Source of the DNA: Trogon surrucura
Taxonomy: Eukaryota > Chordata > Aves > Trogoniformes > Trogonidae
Assembly (NCBI GenBank): GCA_020746105.1
Contig: CM036633.1
Coordinates: 7,486,501-7,550,500, forward strand
Direction: 5' to 3'
DNA length: 64,000 nt
Part shown: positions 1-13,385 of the stretch, one piece after another
Numbering within the stretch: position 1 is the first letter of the stretch
Layout of the letters: the number at the start of each line of letters is the position of its first letter
Notes under the pieces: model-generated
What the model was told of the DNA's origin: nothing
Seen by the model: only the letters and a program-made list of their open reading frames with translations
Database searches by the model: none
Translations under genes and position numbers: made by a program

Positions 1-3000
1 AAAAGTTGCGATTCAGAGCAGCAAACTGTTAACTTCGTAGACCCTGGCAGCCTTTTGGTCCAATAAGATTTTAGCTGAGGAATGCTTTTCTAATTTGGAG
101 ACTTCTGGGTGATTCTTGCTCTCATGCTGTCCTGCTTTCCCACTGCCTTGGCTGTGCACCTGCAGTGGACAGCACCCGCTGGGCTGGGGGTCTCTCAGAG
201 ACACCCATCTCTTTACGAATCAGCTCACTGGGAAGATCAGATCCTTGGTGACACTGATGAATTTGAAACTATTTTGCAGTAACTACATGCTGGCTTGGTT
301 ATTTTTATGGGGATTTGGATTTTTTCATCTTTTGTTTTTTACAATCCAATTGATTTAACACAACAGAGGATTGACTGTCTGGGGATACAGAAAAAAAGCT
401 CATGGCAGGAGAGGTCTGTGACAGACCATCCTACTGCAAGCCATTTAGTTGAGGAGCAATGCCAAAGCATTAGCCTAGCTGAGAATGAGGAAAAATCATC
501 AAGCTGACAAAACTGCTTTTAACTAGGACAGGAAAAAGAACATAGGCAATCACATCTACTGTGGCAAGCTGGAAAAAGCCAAGTCTCTCAGAGGGGAGAG
601 AAACCAGAAGATGACACTTTTGGAAAGTTTGAAGAAAGTAGGCAGGCTTTGGTTTTTTTCTTCACCAGAAGATTTAGGTACTATAAGTCTATGTACAGCT
701 TATTGTTTAAAACTCTTATTGTCTCCTAAATGCTTAGTTTCTACTGTTTAACCAATTGTTCCATGTATGGCACCTAGGAATCGCACTTCACTTCTGTCAA
801 ACTCTCCTGAAAAGAACAAACTTAAGTTGGGTTTGCCAAGAACAATTGATTCATAGTGTGTTGTAGCCCAAGACTCCAGTCATGAAATAGTTGTGAAATC
901 TCATTCTTGCTGAAGAAGCAGCAGCCTAAATCCATACTATACTTGCAGTCTGTGGTGATGATTTCTATCCCACAGGTACCCCATTCCCTTAGCCTGAGTT
1001 TGCCAAACTTGTGCGGGGCATCGAGAACTAAGAGGTTCCTCTTCATAATTAACGTTGAGCTAAGTTTTTGGTAGTGATTTGGTAGTTGTATTTGATTTAT
1101 TATTGTTTTTAAAACTTTGATAAAATTTAATGTTTAGCACATCAGTAGTAAGAAGTGTCATGAGGACTGAAAACAGTTCAGACTAACTTGGAATTTGGAA
1201 ATAAAAAAAAAAACACCACCAAAAAAAAACCACCAAAAAACTTCCAGTTCCACAGTACTACTATACACTCCCTCTAGCTTGCTTGCTCTAAAGAGATATT
1301 TATTGCACCAGGAAAAGGAGCCAGAAGCCTTTCTGTCATTAGTGAATAATGCCATATGACTCCCTGGTGGTACAAATGCCAGATTATGCAATGCAGGATA
1401 GTTATTGTCTCTAAATATAGCATTGTTTGGTATAGAAGTGTCTTTGGAATAACAAATTTTCTCTTATGGGCGTTAATATTATACTTTAATAAGGCCAAAA
1501 TAACTGCAACAAATCTCAGATTTAGCTAAAGGGCATGCATTGTAAATTCAAGTTTGCTGCTCTCACTTTCATAACTCACTGGAACAGTCCACTTGGTGAC
1601 CCTGATTTACGTATCCTTGTCTTATTAGAAGCAGTACAAATACGTCGTAGTGTTTTGCTCTGAAGTGGCAAAACCCCATACTTAGCACTGTGTAAAACCT
1701 TGCCATTGTTTAATACTTTCTGTCAGACTACCACATTCCTTCTGCATAATGGAAACAGCACCCACAGCTAGTGGGCTGCAAATTACAGAGCAGTTCATCA
1801 CTCAAGACTCTCCAGCATATGATAGTATTGCAAATATTTATATTAGCAGCTTTTGTGCTTGACTGTAAAGATTAGAGATCTTACAGGGAGTACTGAAGGA
1901 ATTACAGCTCCGAGGCCTGGGGAGGACACAAAGGATGGATCTTCCTTGTAAAAATCCAAGCTTTCTTTTTCTCAGAAAAGAAAAAGGATCCTCTAAAAGT
2001 CTTCCCAGTTATGCAAGTCTCCATGCTCTGTGTAAATATCGAGTGTTGCTCTGCAGTTCACCATTTGGTTGGAGTGTGATAGCGTTCACTTGCTAGTTGA
2101 AGCAGTGAAAGGTGTCCTTGACTCGAACTGAGGGAATTTTAGCGAAGAAGTAAAGGTATCTTTTGTTCTTGGTATTTTGCAGATTTTTTTATACAGGCAG
2201 CACAGTGCTAACATCATCCACTATTGTCAGCACAAATATGAACTCTTATTTTCATCGGGAGGTAACCTACTTTTAAAAGAGCACCTTGAATGCTGAATTT
2301 TATATTACCTAGAGAAAATCAAGGGGGAAGAGAAGCTCATCTGCTATTTCAGTGAAATGGAGAGTGAATAAATTTGATACTAAGAGGAATGGGGAGTCTG
2401 GGAACTCTGGAGTGGGGATGACTCTGTCCTGTATTTTTGTGGCAAAGGGAGGAGCTGCATGTAAATTATGACAGTCATTTTATGAGCTATATGAAGTGTA
2501 TGGATTCCTGCTTCCTTGATAACTGCCCGTGTTCTAAGACTCTCCTGTCTTAGGCTTAAAATGTTGTAGTGGAGGCAGTTCAGTAAAGCTCTCTGGGTGA
2601 GCAGCTGGCTGAAGAGGAGAGTGTTTTGGTGCAGAAGTCGGGGCCGCTTGGACACATCCTGTGCTCCTCAGTGGTGGCTGCCACACTGAGGTCCAGGCTG
2701 TTGAACACAACAGATGCATAATTACAAAGGCGACATGAATCCTTTTTTAGGAAGAAAATATGTAAATGGAATCTTCATTATGACAGGAAAGGGTGCTACC
2801 CAAATGAACACTTGTGTCCCCTTCAAGCATCCCATCTCTTCACTGACACCGTGAAGCCTGGCAGGCGTGTGCATATGCAGTCACGTACCAGGGGTGCTGG
2901 TGTCCACGTGAGACTCTCATGTGGCTGAACAGGACTGTGCTGGGGAAAAAAAAGCAGAGATTTGAAAACAACTTCGTTTTTTCTGCAGATACTCAAACCT

Positions 3001-5389
3001 TTATCATATGAGATCCAAGCAGTAATTTGCAAATGTGAACTTTTATGCCTGCAAAATTAATGCTAGATGGAAACTTGGTTCAAGTGGCACATTATGACCG
3101 TTATCTTGTAGTCTATAAAATGCCTGTGTCTGAAAGGGAAGAATACAGGCAGCTGGCAGAGTCTCTGTGTAATTGTTGTTTTGTACCATCTCCTTGGCTT
3201 TACTGTGCAGGAGACTGCATTTGGTTCTTTACTGGGATGCTCGGAGCTCTATGGGTGTGTCAGAGATGGGAGAAGTCCTTGCTGCCTGCAAATCTGAAGC
3301 TCCCTTTGAATTTTGAATTTTTTACTTTATGCTCCAGCTTACTTCTGATAGCCATCCGTGAGTCATTCGTTAGCACATGTTGCAGTTATCAGATGCCACA
3401 GGAGCATGAAAAATTTCCACTCTAATAAACACTATTGTAACTGTCACCTCTTTATGATGTGCAGAAGGATATATGCACAGGATTGCCAGCTTTTCATCTG
3501 CACCAAGTCTGACGCCCTTTTCCAGAGATCACAATTTTTCATAAAACTGTCCTCCCCATGATTTAGCTCAGTAAAGTCCAGACAGATCCAGTGTCCCACA
3601 AGAACCTGGGGTTCTGCTGATCGCTGCAGAGAGAAGCCATAGGATCAAGGTTAATGTGCTACTTCTGAGCCCTGCTCTTTAAACTGATCGAACAAAATGA
3701 TCTGCTAAAAGCATAGGATTTTTGATGTTAGGCTGTTTTTTTTCTCCTGATGTCGAAATGGAGAATGTGCCATCCTTGAGAACAGATGCATCCAAAGTTC
3801 ATGAAAAATGCAAGCACTTATGGAATGGGTTTTTAAAGGGAAGTTTTTAAGAGCTGGTCCATCAGATAAGAGTTTCCTAAAGTTAGGGCCTGACCATTAT
3901 AAGAGGCATTATATGTATTGCAAGGAATTCCAGAGGAAATGTGAAAAATGTGGATGCAGCCACACATGGAAATGCAGCTATAGGGCAGGCACAAATCTGT
4001 GGATAAAGAGAGAGGTTTGGCCATAGTGGCAGGAAAATAATCACGTTAAAACATCTTATATGACCTTAACATCCTGTTAAACCTTCCCTGCCAGAGAAGT
4101 GCAAAATAACTGTAGTAAACATGAGTGGCCAAAAAGAAAAGATCTTTTGATTCCACTGTGATTATATATGACTATATATTGATGAATCTAGCTCATATTC
4201 TCCTCTGGGTAGAAATAGAAAATGATCTCTGGAAAAACTGTCTTCAGCCTTATCAGCACAAAATCATGCTCATAACTTTTTGGACATATATTCAGCTATG
4301 AGAGGAAATAACAGGATCTTCGATCACCTTTTCATAAACTGTAAAACTGGATGTATAATTTTTAATGTGCATACACATTTTAATGTAGTTGGAATTTAAT
4401 GGAAAACATCCCTAGGTATACAGATGCATGTGTGTTCCCATGTTAAGGCTGAGTTGAAAAGAACCCTGGAATACAATTTCAATTAATTTTAGTTTGTGTG
4501 AGGCTTGAAGAAAACTTGACAACTGATAGATCCTGCTTTCTGTATTGTTCTATTCTACATTAAAAGAGCAAGTGAAAATACTAATGCTCACTGCCAACAT
4601 CTCAAAATTTTGAGTGATTATCTTTCAAATTAAAACTGTAGCCATTCCCTGTGCATGGTGTCCATACTCATATGCCCATTTCTTCAGCAAAGGATTTTGG
4701 GAGAGCTTCACAGGGCATCCCAGTAAACAGCATAATCCAGTTGAAAATACTAGTTAGTTGAAAAACTCATTTCAAAAATACTTATCAATGGCTTACTGTA
4801 GAAATAGAAAGATATATTAAGTGAGTTTCTGTAGGTCTAGTGATATTTCATTAAAGATCTGTGTGATGGACCGAGAGAGTGCTTATTACCGTTCCAAATG
4901 ACACAAACTGAGAAGGGCTGTGATTATGTTGGAAGACAGGATTAGAATTCAAAATGATAGGAGCAGGGGAAAGAACTTGAAGGAAAGGATGCAGTTCAAG
5001 AAAGACAAATTCAAGGTCCTGTGCCTCAGCAAGAATAATCAACTGAGCAAAAAGAAGACGGGGAAACAACTGCATAGTAGCAGGTTCTGCAACTCAACTG
5101 ACTGAGCTTAGGGGGAGCATGTGTCACCAGTACCAGTCTGTGGCAACCAAATGGAATACATGAAGATGACCATGACCTTGGGGAACAGTCCATCCGTTCT
5201 GTCCAGTGCTGCCTAACTACATCTGGTTTGGGGCACTGAAGCTTGTACAATGTGGAAAGATACTTAAAGAGTCCAGAAAAGAGCTTAGGGAGAAAGACTG
5301 AAGAAATCCTAGAGGATGGGGAGAGATGAAATAAATTAGAGTGGCTTTGCCAGAAATCCTGTATCTCAGTGGTGCTTTTTCACAACGTC
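1..5389. other. Non-coding AT-rich sequence, no supported gene
   Basis: I see no intact gene here. The open frames are short and lack paired splice signals or recognisable domains. A/C-rich simple sequence lies at about 1198-1240. One frame at 3045-3176 (+) reads fairly protein-like (charged and hydrophobic residues in a balanced mix), but it has no convincing acceptor upstream and degrades into low-quality sequence before its stop at 3425. The segment is best read as intergenic or intronic DNA. Confidence 0.6.
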
Positions 5390-5520
5390 TGCTTCTCTCC
5401 CTCTATCCCCACTCCCGCCTTCTCTCTTCCTTTTCCACAGGCTTTGCTGCAGAGAAAGCTCGAGTCTGTTCTCGGTGAAGAAAAAGTTCACAAAAAAGGA
5501 GGGGAAATGGTGCTTCTGTA
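5390..5520 (+). other. Pyrimidine tract with strong splice-acceptor signature; possible exon start at 5441
   Basis: About 50 bases of almost pure C/T end in CCACAG at 5440, one of the best acceptor-like signals in the window. Downstream, the frame starting with GCT at 5441 is open for 26 codons to a TAG at 5519-5521. The frame offset by one base is also open for about 30 codons. A donor-like CG|GTGAAG lies at about 5474, which would give a micro-exon of about 34 bases. The peptide in the first frame is charged and could form a helix, but I do not recognise it. A pyrimidine tract alone can also be simple non-functional sequence. The acidic relic 1.1 kb downstream is on the same strand, so the two could belong to one locus; that is inference. 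Confidence 0.25.
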
Positions 5521-5611
5521 GTCACTCCTGAGGGTGCATTTTTTGAAATGTAAGAAAAAACATTGCTTCTGGATTGTGTGTATCCTATAGCTTGTTTCCC
5601 TTGGCTGTGCT

Positions 5612-5653
5612 GCTTTCCAGGTCTTCTTACCAGCTTTCCAAGTCCTCTTACCA
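5612..5653 (+). repeat. Tandem duplication, 2 x 21 bp
   Basis: A 21-base unit at 5612-5632 is repeated directly at 5633-5653 with two mismatches. Each copy starts GCTTTCCA and ends CTTACCA. This is a small local duplication with no apparent function. Confidence 0.9.
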
Positions 5654-6480
5654 GCTGAATTTTGGCTCTAGAACTGGATTTTAATATAATAGTTGATAAT
5701 TTTATGACCTACAATAACATTTGTAATTGCAGACATTAAAGGGAAGGCAACCTCATCTCATGCTTCTAGGTTTTAGAAGGGCATTAGAGAGCAATAATCT
5801 TCCTGTTAAAGCCATTATGTTCTCATGTTGAGGTTCACACCAGAGCTCGGGGCAGTGCCCTGTCTGCAGGGCCGGCGGCTGAGCATCGTGTACAGTGACG
5901 CCGCCCCAAACACCCCTCGGCCGCAGCCCAGAGCTCAACCATACCCGCTGGGATGGGTTCTGCTTCTGGGAATCTGCCCAGTTGCTTTTGAACCCTTCCA
6001 GAGCATTTGATGGTTAGATCTGCTAAACACGACAGGTGCCTTTCTCTTTTTGCCAGAACAAACTTGAAGGACTGATGATATAGTATAATACGTTGTACAG
6101 GTCTGGATTAGTGTGTATAGAAGAGCATGCGTCGTGCTAGATAACAGTATTTCATGACCTGTAGTAGGAAAAACTACAAGTTATTTTGAGTTCTAATTTA
6201 GTGTTCCAAATTAATATGAAACTATTTTGGAATATCAATATATTTTTTAATTTAAACAAATCTAATTATAGTAAATTAAAGATTTATTTAGCCAGCTTGG
6301 TAATGTTAAGTGCTTAAATATTTTAGATGTCCGAGATAAACATAATAAAATGACTGTTTAATCTACCAATTAATCCAAAAAAATAAATTGCATTTTAATT
6401 ATACCGATAATGATCAAGCCCAAGCATGACTGGCGTATCCCTTCCCCGAGACAGCTGAAAGGCAGAGAGAAGCAAACACT

Positions 6481-6525
6481 GGGCCAGATTCAGTTTATTC
6501 CTTGCACCACTGGAGGTTTCAAATA
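6481..6525 (+). repeat. Fragment of an ancient amniote interspersed repeat
   Basis: The segment starts GGGCCAGATTCAG and continues into a CACCACTGG stretch. This resembles the end of an old palindromic repeat seen in turtles, crocodilians and birds. I base this on recalled pattern, not a search. A longer related copy is proposed at 28251-28350. Confidence 0.35.
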
Positions 6526-6579
6526 ATTCTGTTAAGTTTTGTACATGCATTTCTAATTTATACTAATCTAACTGAGCAG

Positions 6580-6903
6580 AATATGGTCTTGTACCTGAAC
6601 CTGGTCCAGCACATTCCTACACTAAAGATGACTTCAATAATGAAAATCTGTCTTGCAAATGACTCATTGTAAGAAGACTGTGCTGAAGATGTTGAAAATC
6701 AGGATGATGCATGTGAAAATGAAATTAATCAATATGAAGATGAGGATCAGCAGTCTATCACAGCCGAGCTGTTTGATAATAATGAGACTGAGGAAACAGG
6801 CACTGCTAGGGAAACACATGAAATTGCAAGAAATGTCAGTGATAATAATGAATTAGTAGCTATTTCCAGAAACAGAAGAGACCAAGTTTGGAGACAAAGA
6901 AAG
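6580..6903 (+). pseudogene. Broken acidic coding exon, or unitary pseudogene relic
   Basis: The segment begins after an acceptor-like TGAGCAG (6573-6579) and ends at AAAG|GTGTGC (donor GT at 6904). From 6582 the frame reads 26 sense codons, then TGA at 6660. A different frame is then open from 6673 to 6903, exactly 77 codons ending in phase with the donor. Of those 77 residues, 23 are Asp or Glu, concentrated in the first two thirds. All eight Arg/Lys fall in the last 32 residues, ending VWRQRK. Going from the first frame to the second requires an indel near 6657-6672, and the second frame also has a TAA at 6670-6672. The layout suggests one exon of about 324 bases disabled by a frameshift plus a stop. 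I do not recognise the protein family. Alternatives are an assembly error, an unannotated alternative acceptor, or chance. Confidence 0.4.
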
Positions 6904-9900
6904 GTGTGCTAGGAAGTTGTAATTCTTTTAACAGTCCCAGATTTTGGGAAAACTTGGTCATGTGGATACACACGCAAAAATAAGCACAGTTATTTCATCT
7001 CTATCTGCAGTTGCTCTAACTGTGCACTCAAGTAATTGTCAAGCTGGGTAATTTCATATGCAAATTAACGCTTGAGAATGCTCAGCAGACAAATCCACCT
7101 GATTTACAGTAGTGGGATAGTGCATGTGTAGATTGGCTTTTTCTGTCGTGCCACTCCTTTTTGTCCCAGAACTTACAACAAAAATGTTTACTGAAGCCAG
7201 GTAGTGAATTTGTTGTTAGAAAGGGTGGGAGAGGGTTCATTCTTGCTAATGCGTTAAAGCAACTGTGAATGTTATCAATCACCCAGCCCGTCCGACAGGC
7301 TTATACCTTTACAAGGAGATGCAGTGGTTAATATTTACTTCCTGTTGCTGTAACTTCTGAGCCCACAGCTGCTTTTGTAGGCACGTCCTTCCCCTGTGTT
7401 TCTTAAAGCAGATACTTTCTTGTGGCATTTCTCAGAAGTTCTGTCACATTGGTGTTGGTTGATAGCTCTGTCTAGACTCTGGCTTGCAAATAAAGCAGCA
7501 GTTTTGAACTTATTACTGTTCGATACATGCACATTTAAGTTACTACTTCTTTTGGTATAGTAATATTATAACTGAAGTGAACAGAGGTAAAAGATACTGA
7601 TGCCCTTGGTAGCCCTCTGCAATGGGACCCTGGTTTTGAGTTCAGCCCCTTGCATTTTGATATCTAAAGCTTCCAGTTTGCTGATTATTGAGACACTGTA
7701 AAATTTAAGAACCTGTTTATGTGGGGAGGTTTTAATCCAGTATTTTTTGCTCCATTTGAAAATCCATTACGAATTATAGTCTATGGGACTTGGACATCAC
7801 AACCTGAAAATCGTTTCTGGAGGATGGAGGAGAGAATAGAGACTGCTGCATCCAAGACTGGCACGTCTTGTTTTAGTACATCTTTACCAGTTTAGAGATC
7901 TTACACATGTGTTATGTTGTATTGGTGTGACTGTGTACTGTGGCAAAGGCTCCTTGGAGGCCCAGGATAGATGCTTTTTTAATGCACTGTATAAATCTAA
8001 ATAAATGTATATCACGGTGAGCACAGATAAGTGATTGGTGGCAGAGCTCAGGTAGCACTGAATTAAATTTGATTCCAAACGGAATTCATTTGTAAACCTG
8101 AATGAAGCAGGGAAAACAGATCAGAAGGGATTTTGGACATATAAATTCTGGAAAGGAGCAACTGAGGGCTGCTGCAAAATGTGCCAGTTGTCCTCCACAA
8201 CACACACATCATCTTCGGTCCTGTCTTTTCTGTCTTTCTGAAATGAAGTGGACAATATCAGTTGAATTCACACAAAATTTGAGGTAACAGACAGAAAAGA
8301 GCATCTCAGAGCTGATTTCAAGATAGATGCAGCAGAAAACAAACATTTCATGGATGGCAAAGAAGTGGGCCCTGTGGTTTGTTCTGTGTCCTAAGTTGCA
8401 ACTTCTGTGAGTCTATCACTGCACTCCCAAGGCCCTCCCTGTGCTTAGTTACCTGTTTTGCATTTGATTTCTAAGGGTGGAAAAGCCTTGATGTTTCCAT
8501 TTCAGAGCTTTGGAACAGAGAGGAGCAAAGAAACCAAGGGCTGGGGGTTTTTGTCATATAAGCATCTGATGACACAGACTGGTGGAAAGAAACTTATGTG
8601 TCGTACTGAAATTCTCAACATTTTGCAGTAGTGTCCAGATCCCTCTCTGATAAATAGTTCCCTTGTATCTGAGAGAATTGAATGCATTAGACTGGAATAC
8701 AATTAGCCTATTCAGTGGCAAGCTATCAAAAGTCTGAGCAGAAGCTAGCTGACAGGAGGAGAGATTGAGAAGTTGCTCATTTCAAATGTCCTTAGGAATG
8801 AAATAGAGGTCTCCTCTCTCCTGAAATCACAACTTGCAGCAATACCCTGAATGTGCCCATGTTAGGCAAGGTGCCATCCCTCACCTCATCCAGTAGTACA
8901 GGGGCACAGCTTTAAGAGGTTTTGCTCGGGCAGAAGAGAGTAAAAAGCTTTATTTCCCACAATACCTGAAAAAATAATATGCGTGTTTTCAGTGACCTAG
9001 AGTGACCTAAGGTTAGCTTATGTAGTAGTGTCTATAGGGTAAAGGAGGGCCTGAATTTGGGGGTTACTAGGTGAGACTGAGGGTATTGGCTCAGCTCTCT
9101 TGAAATTCATGCCACAGGCTTTTTACAGAAGGGCGAGACTAATCCTTAAATTTGGGTGGAGCTGACACACACAGGAGAAAAACAAACAAACAAACAAACC
9201 CGAAAAACAGAGAACTGGACAAAAAAGGCTCAAGGATCTCTCAGATAAAACAGTCAAAAGCTTATTGAATGCTTTTATTTACTCATGTATATGGACTATC
9301 CAGGTGCCCATTACGGTGGGATCCATAGACAGTTCCTATCCTGAGAAACGCAGCATCCGTAGGGAACAGCAACAGATGCATCGGTGCATAACTGTGAGAG
9401 TAATTATAATTTACCCATCAACACACAGATGTTCTATCAGATACTTACTGGCCACATGTAAGTATGCTGCTCCCTGGTCATGCCTGGAAATAACGTCACT
9501 AGATGTGTTCCTCAGGATGGTGTCTTGGTTTCTCCTGCCTTTCCGCAGGCTTTGAAGGATTTCTGTAACAGTTTCAAAAAAAGCACCAAAGTGACTTTGA
9601 AGTTTGAGTTTCATTGCCTTTCGTTGATGGTTTTTGGAAACTTTTTTAGGTGTTGCTGAACATAATTTATGCTCGCTTTAAGGTGCATTTGCACTGCCAA
9701 AGATGTGTAAGACAGTCATAGCTCAAAGAGACTCATCCCCTAAATTCTGTCACCTTCTACTTAGACTTAATGGTGCCTGTAAAACTGCTGACCAGTCCAA
9801 GTCCCCTTTCAAAACCCCGTATTAGGAAGCCATATATGACGATTATTCTTGCACGTAAGAAGTTCTGTAAATTTCTGTAGATGTGCCTTGTAATAACTGT

Positions 9901-12279
9901 CTTGGGCTTGTTTCATCTTTGAGTCTCTGCATTTGAGAGGGTTCTTAAAACAAAAAGTCAAAAGTCACTTGTGTCTATGTAATTTCAGTAAATATCTCTC
10001 TGTATTTTGATTTCTTAAATTCCTTTTAACTGGACTGCAGAGAAACAAAACTGGTTGTTTATCAAATCAGGTCTTGGAAAATGTTTTCCCCCTTAAGGTC
10101 AAAAAAAAAATCCTCTATTGTAAGTTATTTTGGCTTCATGCTTCTTTAAATCTTCTCCAACTTTTTCTTCCTTTGTTCTTTATCCAATACCACAAAAATG
10201 TAGTAACAGCAAAAGTAGACAATACAGATTAGACAACCTGGATAATATTTAAGCATGTGCTCAAGTATTTTCTTAGTGGGCTAAGTACTATGCTGCAGTG
10301 TATTGGCATTTTCAGCTTGTTGGATGAAAACTGTTTTCTGAGGTTGTAAGGCCAATGGAGATGTTACAGAAGAATAGCATTTTTCACTGTGCAAATTTTT
10401 GCCCTCCTCTTTTAGTTAGTAAAGCATCTTCCTAAATTGTTTAAAGTAGATAACAAAAAGCCCTAATAGCTATTGTGTTTCTAGAAAAAGGCTATTTCTT
10501 AAAGGATAAACTAGACATATCACTTACAAGTTAGTAAAGAAATATTTCTTGATACCATTGACATGAAATTATTTTTGTACTGTTTTCCATGAGAAAATAC
10601 TGATTCAGTAAAAAACAAATGTTCAACAAGTGTGTGGCCACTTGATCCTACTTATGGGGGACAAAGAACAAAAGCTGTTTCTAAAAAAACTCTGGTTTCA
10701 TGTGATCTTTTTTTAAACACAATTCTCATTTTGGTTTGAAATTAATTTTTATTTTGGCTTTTATTTTAAAATTACAACTTTTACACATAATAAAACTCCC
10801 TTCCTTTTTACCTGATTTTTTTGTGTATGTGTAAGTATTCTCTTTAAAATAAAGATTTGGGGGTTTTTTACTAGACAGAGTGCAGAGCAAGAATTTTCCA
10901 AATTGTCCGGCAAGTAAAAAAAAAAAATCTGTCTCTGCGCAGGTCTTCTTTGTATCTCTCTTGCTAAGCTTTCCAAACCTTATCTGTACAAAAATGTATT
11001 TTTTTAACCATTGAGTAAAAGTCTATCTAGTTCCAATTACTGCAGTTTTGTGCGAATTCATATTTGTGTTGCCACAGTGATTACCATTATCAGGTTTTAG
11101 ACATCAAATCTGTAAAAACAACACATGATACTGGGATACATTAACCTGGGATAAACTGGGATGAACTGCAGCTTGTTTTATTTTAGGATTACATGGAAGG
11201 CTTGGTTTGAACTATATATCAGGTTTAAAGACGGTTCAAAGAAAAACCCTTCATCGGCAGAACAGTATAAGCTGCTATCATTTTTAATTTTTATTGAGCC
11301 CTTTTAGGACCTAAGATGACCATAAGAGAAAAACAGAAGAAAATATTGCCCATCGTAATAAATAATTTGAGTCAAGTTTCAAGCCCATTTTTAAATGAAA
11401 CTTGAGGTAATCTTCTAAGCAGAGCTTCAGGGCACCTGTGACTTTTAAATGGAACTATTCTGTTTCTAGGGAAATACATACCTTTAAAAATTAAGCTTGA
11501 GGCTAAAAGCCTCAAACAATAAATCTCCCTCCCGTTTTCTTCTCTGGGGACATATATACTATGCAGCCTTCAAGCAGGGCACTTAGCCTATCTTTGGGTG
11601 TCTTTTCTCTGGTGTTAAAGTTCTTTTATAAGGAACATCTGGGCATGTCTAGACCTTTATGAGTTTTCGGAATCCAAAATATCTCCTTTTGATATAAGCC
11701 TGACTGTTTGGATGCTTTCTGAACAGCCTCTCTAGCTATTAGGAACTCAAAATGTCAGATTATTTGTGATGGTATGAAAATAACTGTTTAACCCCAAATG
11801 TATGCGCAGTTTACTCACAAACCTGTATTTTAAGCAAAGACACATGTCCAGTATAACGCATTAGGTGTCAGTTCTGTGTGATTTGAAATGTCCATTTCTT
11901 TCCTTGGGTGGTATTCAGACACTCAATACAAAGCAGTCACAGAAGATCCTCCCTGGGTTTTTTCTTCTGAGAAATGTTTAAGTACTAGTAATGGTGCTAA
12001 ACTATTGAACCATGTAGTAGCTGCTGATTAATTTAGCACTGTCCGTTCTGAACACTTAATACAGGGATCTTGAGTAAAAATAATAGCCGTGTAATTAATG
12101 CATAAGTAGAAGGGAATGAAAATAAGGTCTCACAGGTATATGCATTAGAATACATGACGCAAATTTATAGTGTGAGGATGATCATTGTCCTCTTTGTTAT
12201 ATTGTGTTTCTTGCTGTTATACAGCAGACAAGTGGAATCGCTCTTTTTGCTGTTAGATCATAAATGTTGCAACAGCTGG
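6904..12279. other. Non-coding AT-rich sequence, no supported gene
   Basis: No gene, RNA gene or clear transposon is visible. There is a short AAAC run at about 9182-9199 and several T-rich stretches. Open frames are short and unremarkable. Confidence 0.6.
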
Positions 12280-12360
12280 CTCTGTCGGCGCTCTGCAGCC
12301 ACGTCCCCAAGCAAACGTCTGACGCGTGGGCTCCGGCTCCCTCCCTGGCTACGTGGTTGT
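12280..12360. promoter_or_regulatory. Small CpG-rich patch in AT-rich surroundings
   Basis: About nine CpG dinucleotides occur in 80 bases, including GACGCGTG. An imperfect inverted pair, AGCCACGT near 12297 and ACGTGGTT near 12351, frames the patch. It is too short to be a CpG island by normal criteria. It could be a small regulatory element or an unmethylated remnant; no transcript start can be shown. Confidence 0.25.
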
Positions 12361-13321
12361 GCAATTGACTCTCAAAGAGATAGACCTGTCTAGTTGGTCT
12401 AAGTTTACTCTTCAGTTTATTACAATTTTGGTATTTTGGTCAATATACTGATCGCTCGTGTGACAATCTTGCCTAAAGTCTGTAATAAAATGTGAACAAC
12501 AGAAAGAGGCATATAGAAAGCCAAAATAACTCATTATTGCCAGTTATATGCTCATCAAAATCCTAAGGGGGCTGTGACCTGATTGTAACTTTCCCCTAGA
12601 GCCATACAATAATTTTAGCTGTGAAAGGAAATTTTATGGCATGTAAGATTAGCCTACACTAATGCAAGGTCAAAAATAATAGAATCAATAAGCAAACTCA
12701 ATACTGTTAACATTTTGAGAAAATTACTACTAGAAAACAATGTCAACAACAGATTGAAATGGGTCTCCAAAGTTGTCCTATTGATTTCCTTTCAGATTCA
12801 TGACAATCTAACTCTTTTTCCTGGGCAATATGGTATCCATTTTTCTTTCCTTTTTTTGTTCTTTGCATTTTACAGCGCATTTTTATTATTTTAGCTATGA
12901 AAATTTGTTAGAGTATTATTTAAAAATATGGCAAAATTAGTATTGTTGAGTTTGTACTCTGAAATAGACAAAAGCCTCTGATACCATTCAAAAGTGGTTA
13001 GAAAGCCTAAGGCTATTTTCAAGTTTTAATTCTGTTAGTAATGCACCAGCACTAAATGTGGGGAGGAGGAGGGAGGAAATTGAAAGCAAGTTTGACATTT
13101 GTTTAGAACTGTCAAAATTAAGTGTACTAAAAATGGAAGAGAAGTCAAATGCTTCAACATAATTAAGTATTACATTTCATATCAGCAATAGTTTGCACTA
13201 GCAATGTTATCACAAATTGATTGTGTTAGGTCTTTGAAGTGAACAAATCATAATTTAGCTTTAAAATAGCGACTGTGCAGCCCAGCTTCTTTAGAGGGGA
13301 TGTGACATTTGGGTGCCTCGC

Positions 13322-13385
13322 GTCTGCACTTTCCACAGGAACGCGCTGTGACCATGGGCAAGTTGCATAATTTCCCAATGGCAAA
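13322..13385 (+). repeat. MIR-like SINE remnant
   Basis: The stretch contains GCTGTGACCATGGGCAAGT followed by a CATAATTTCCC-like run. It matches the order of the conserved MIR core (tRNA-derived SINE): a TCTGC-CACTT part, then CTGTGTGACC-TGGGCAAGTCACTTAA. It is highly diverged, as expected of an ancient amniote copy. Confidence 0.5.

Noticed and set aside
3045-3425. 126-codon frame with a protein-like first third
   Set aside because: No convincing acceptor or promoter. Quality falls after about residue 42 and no family is recognised.
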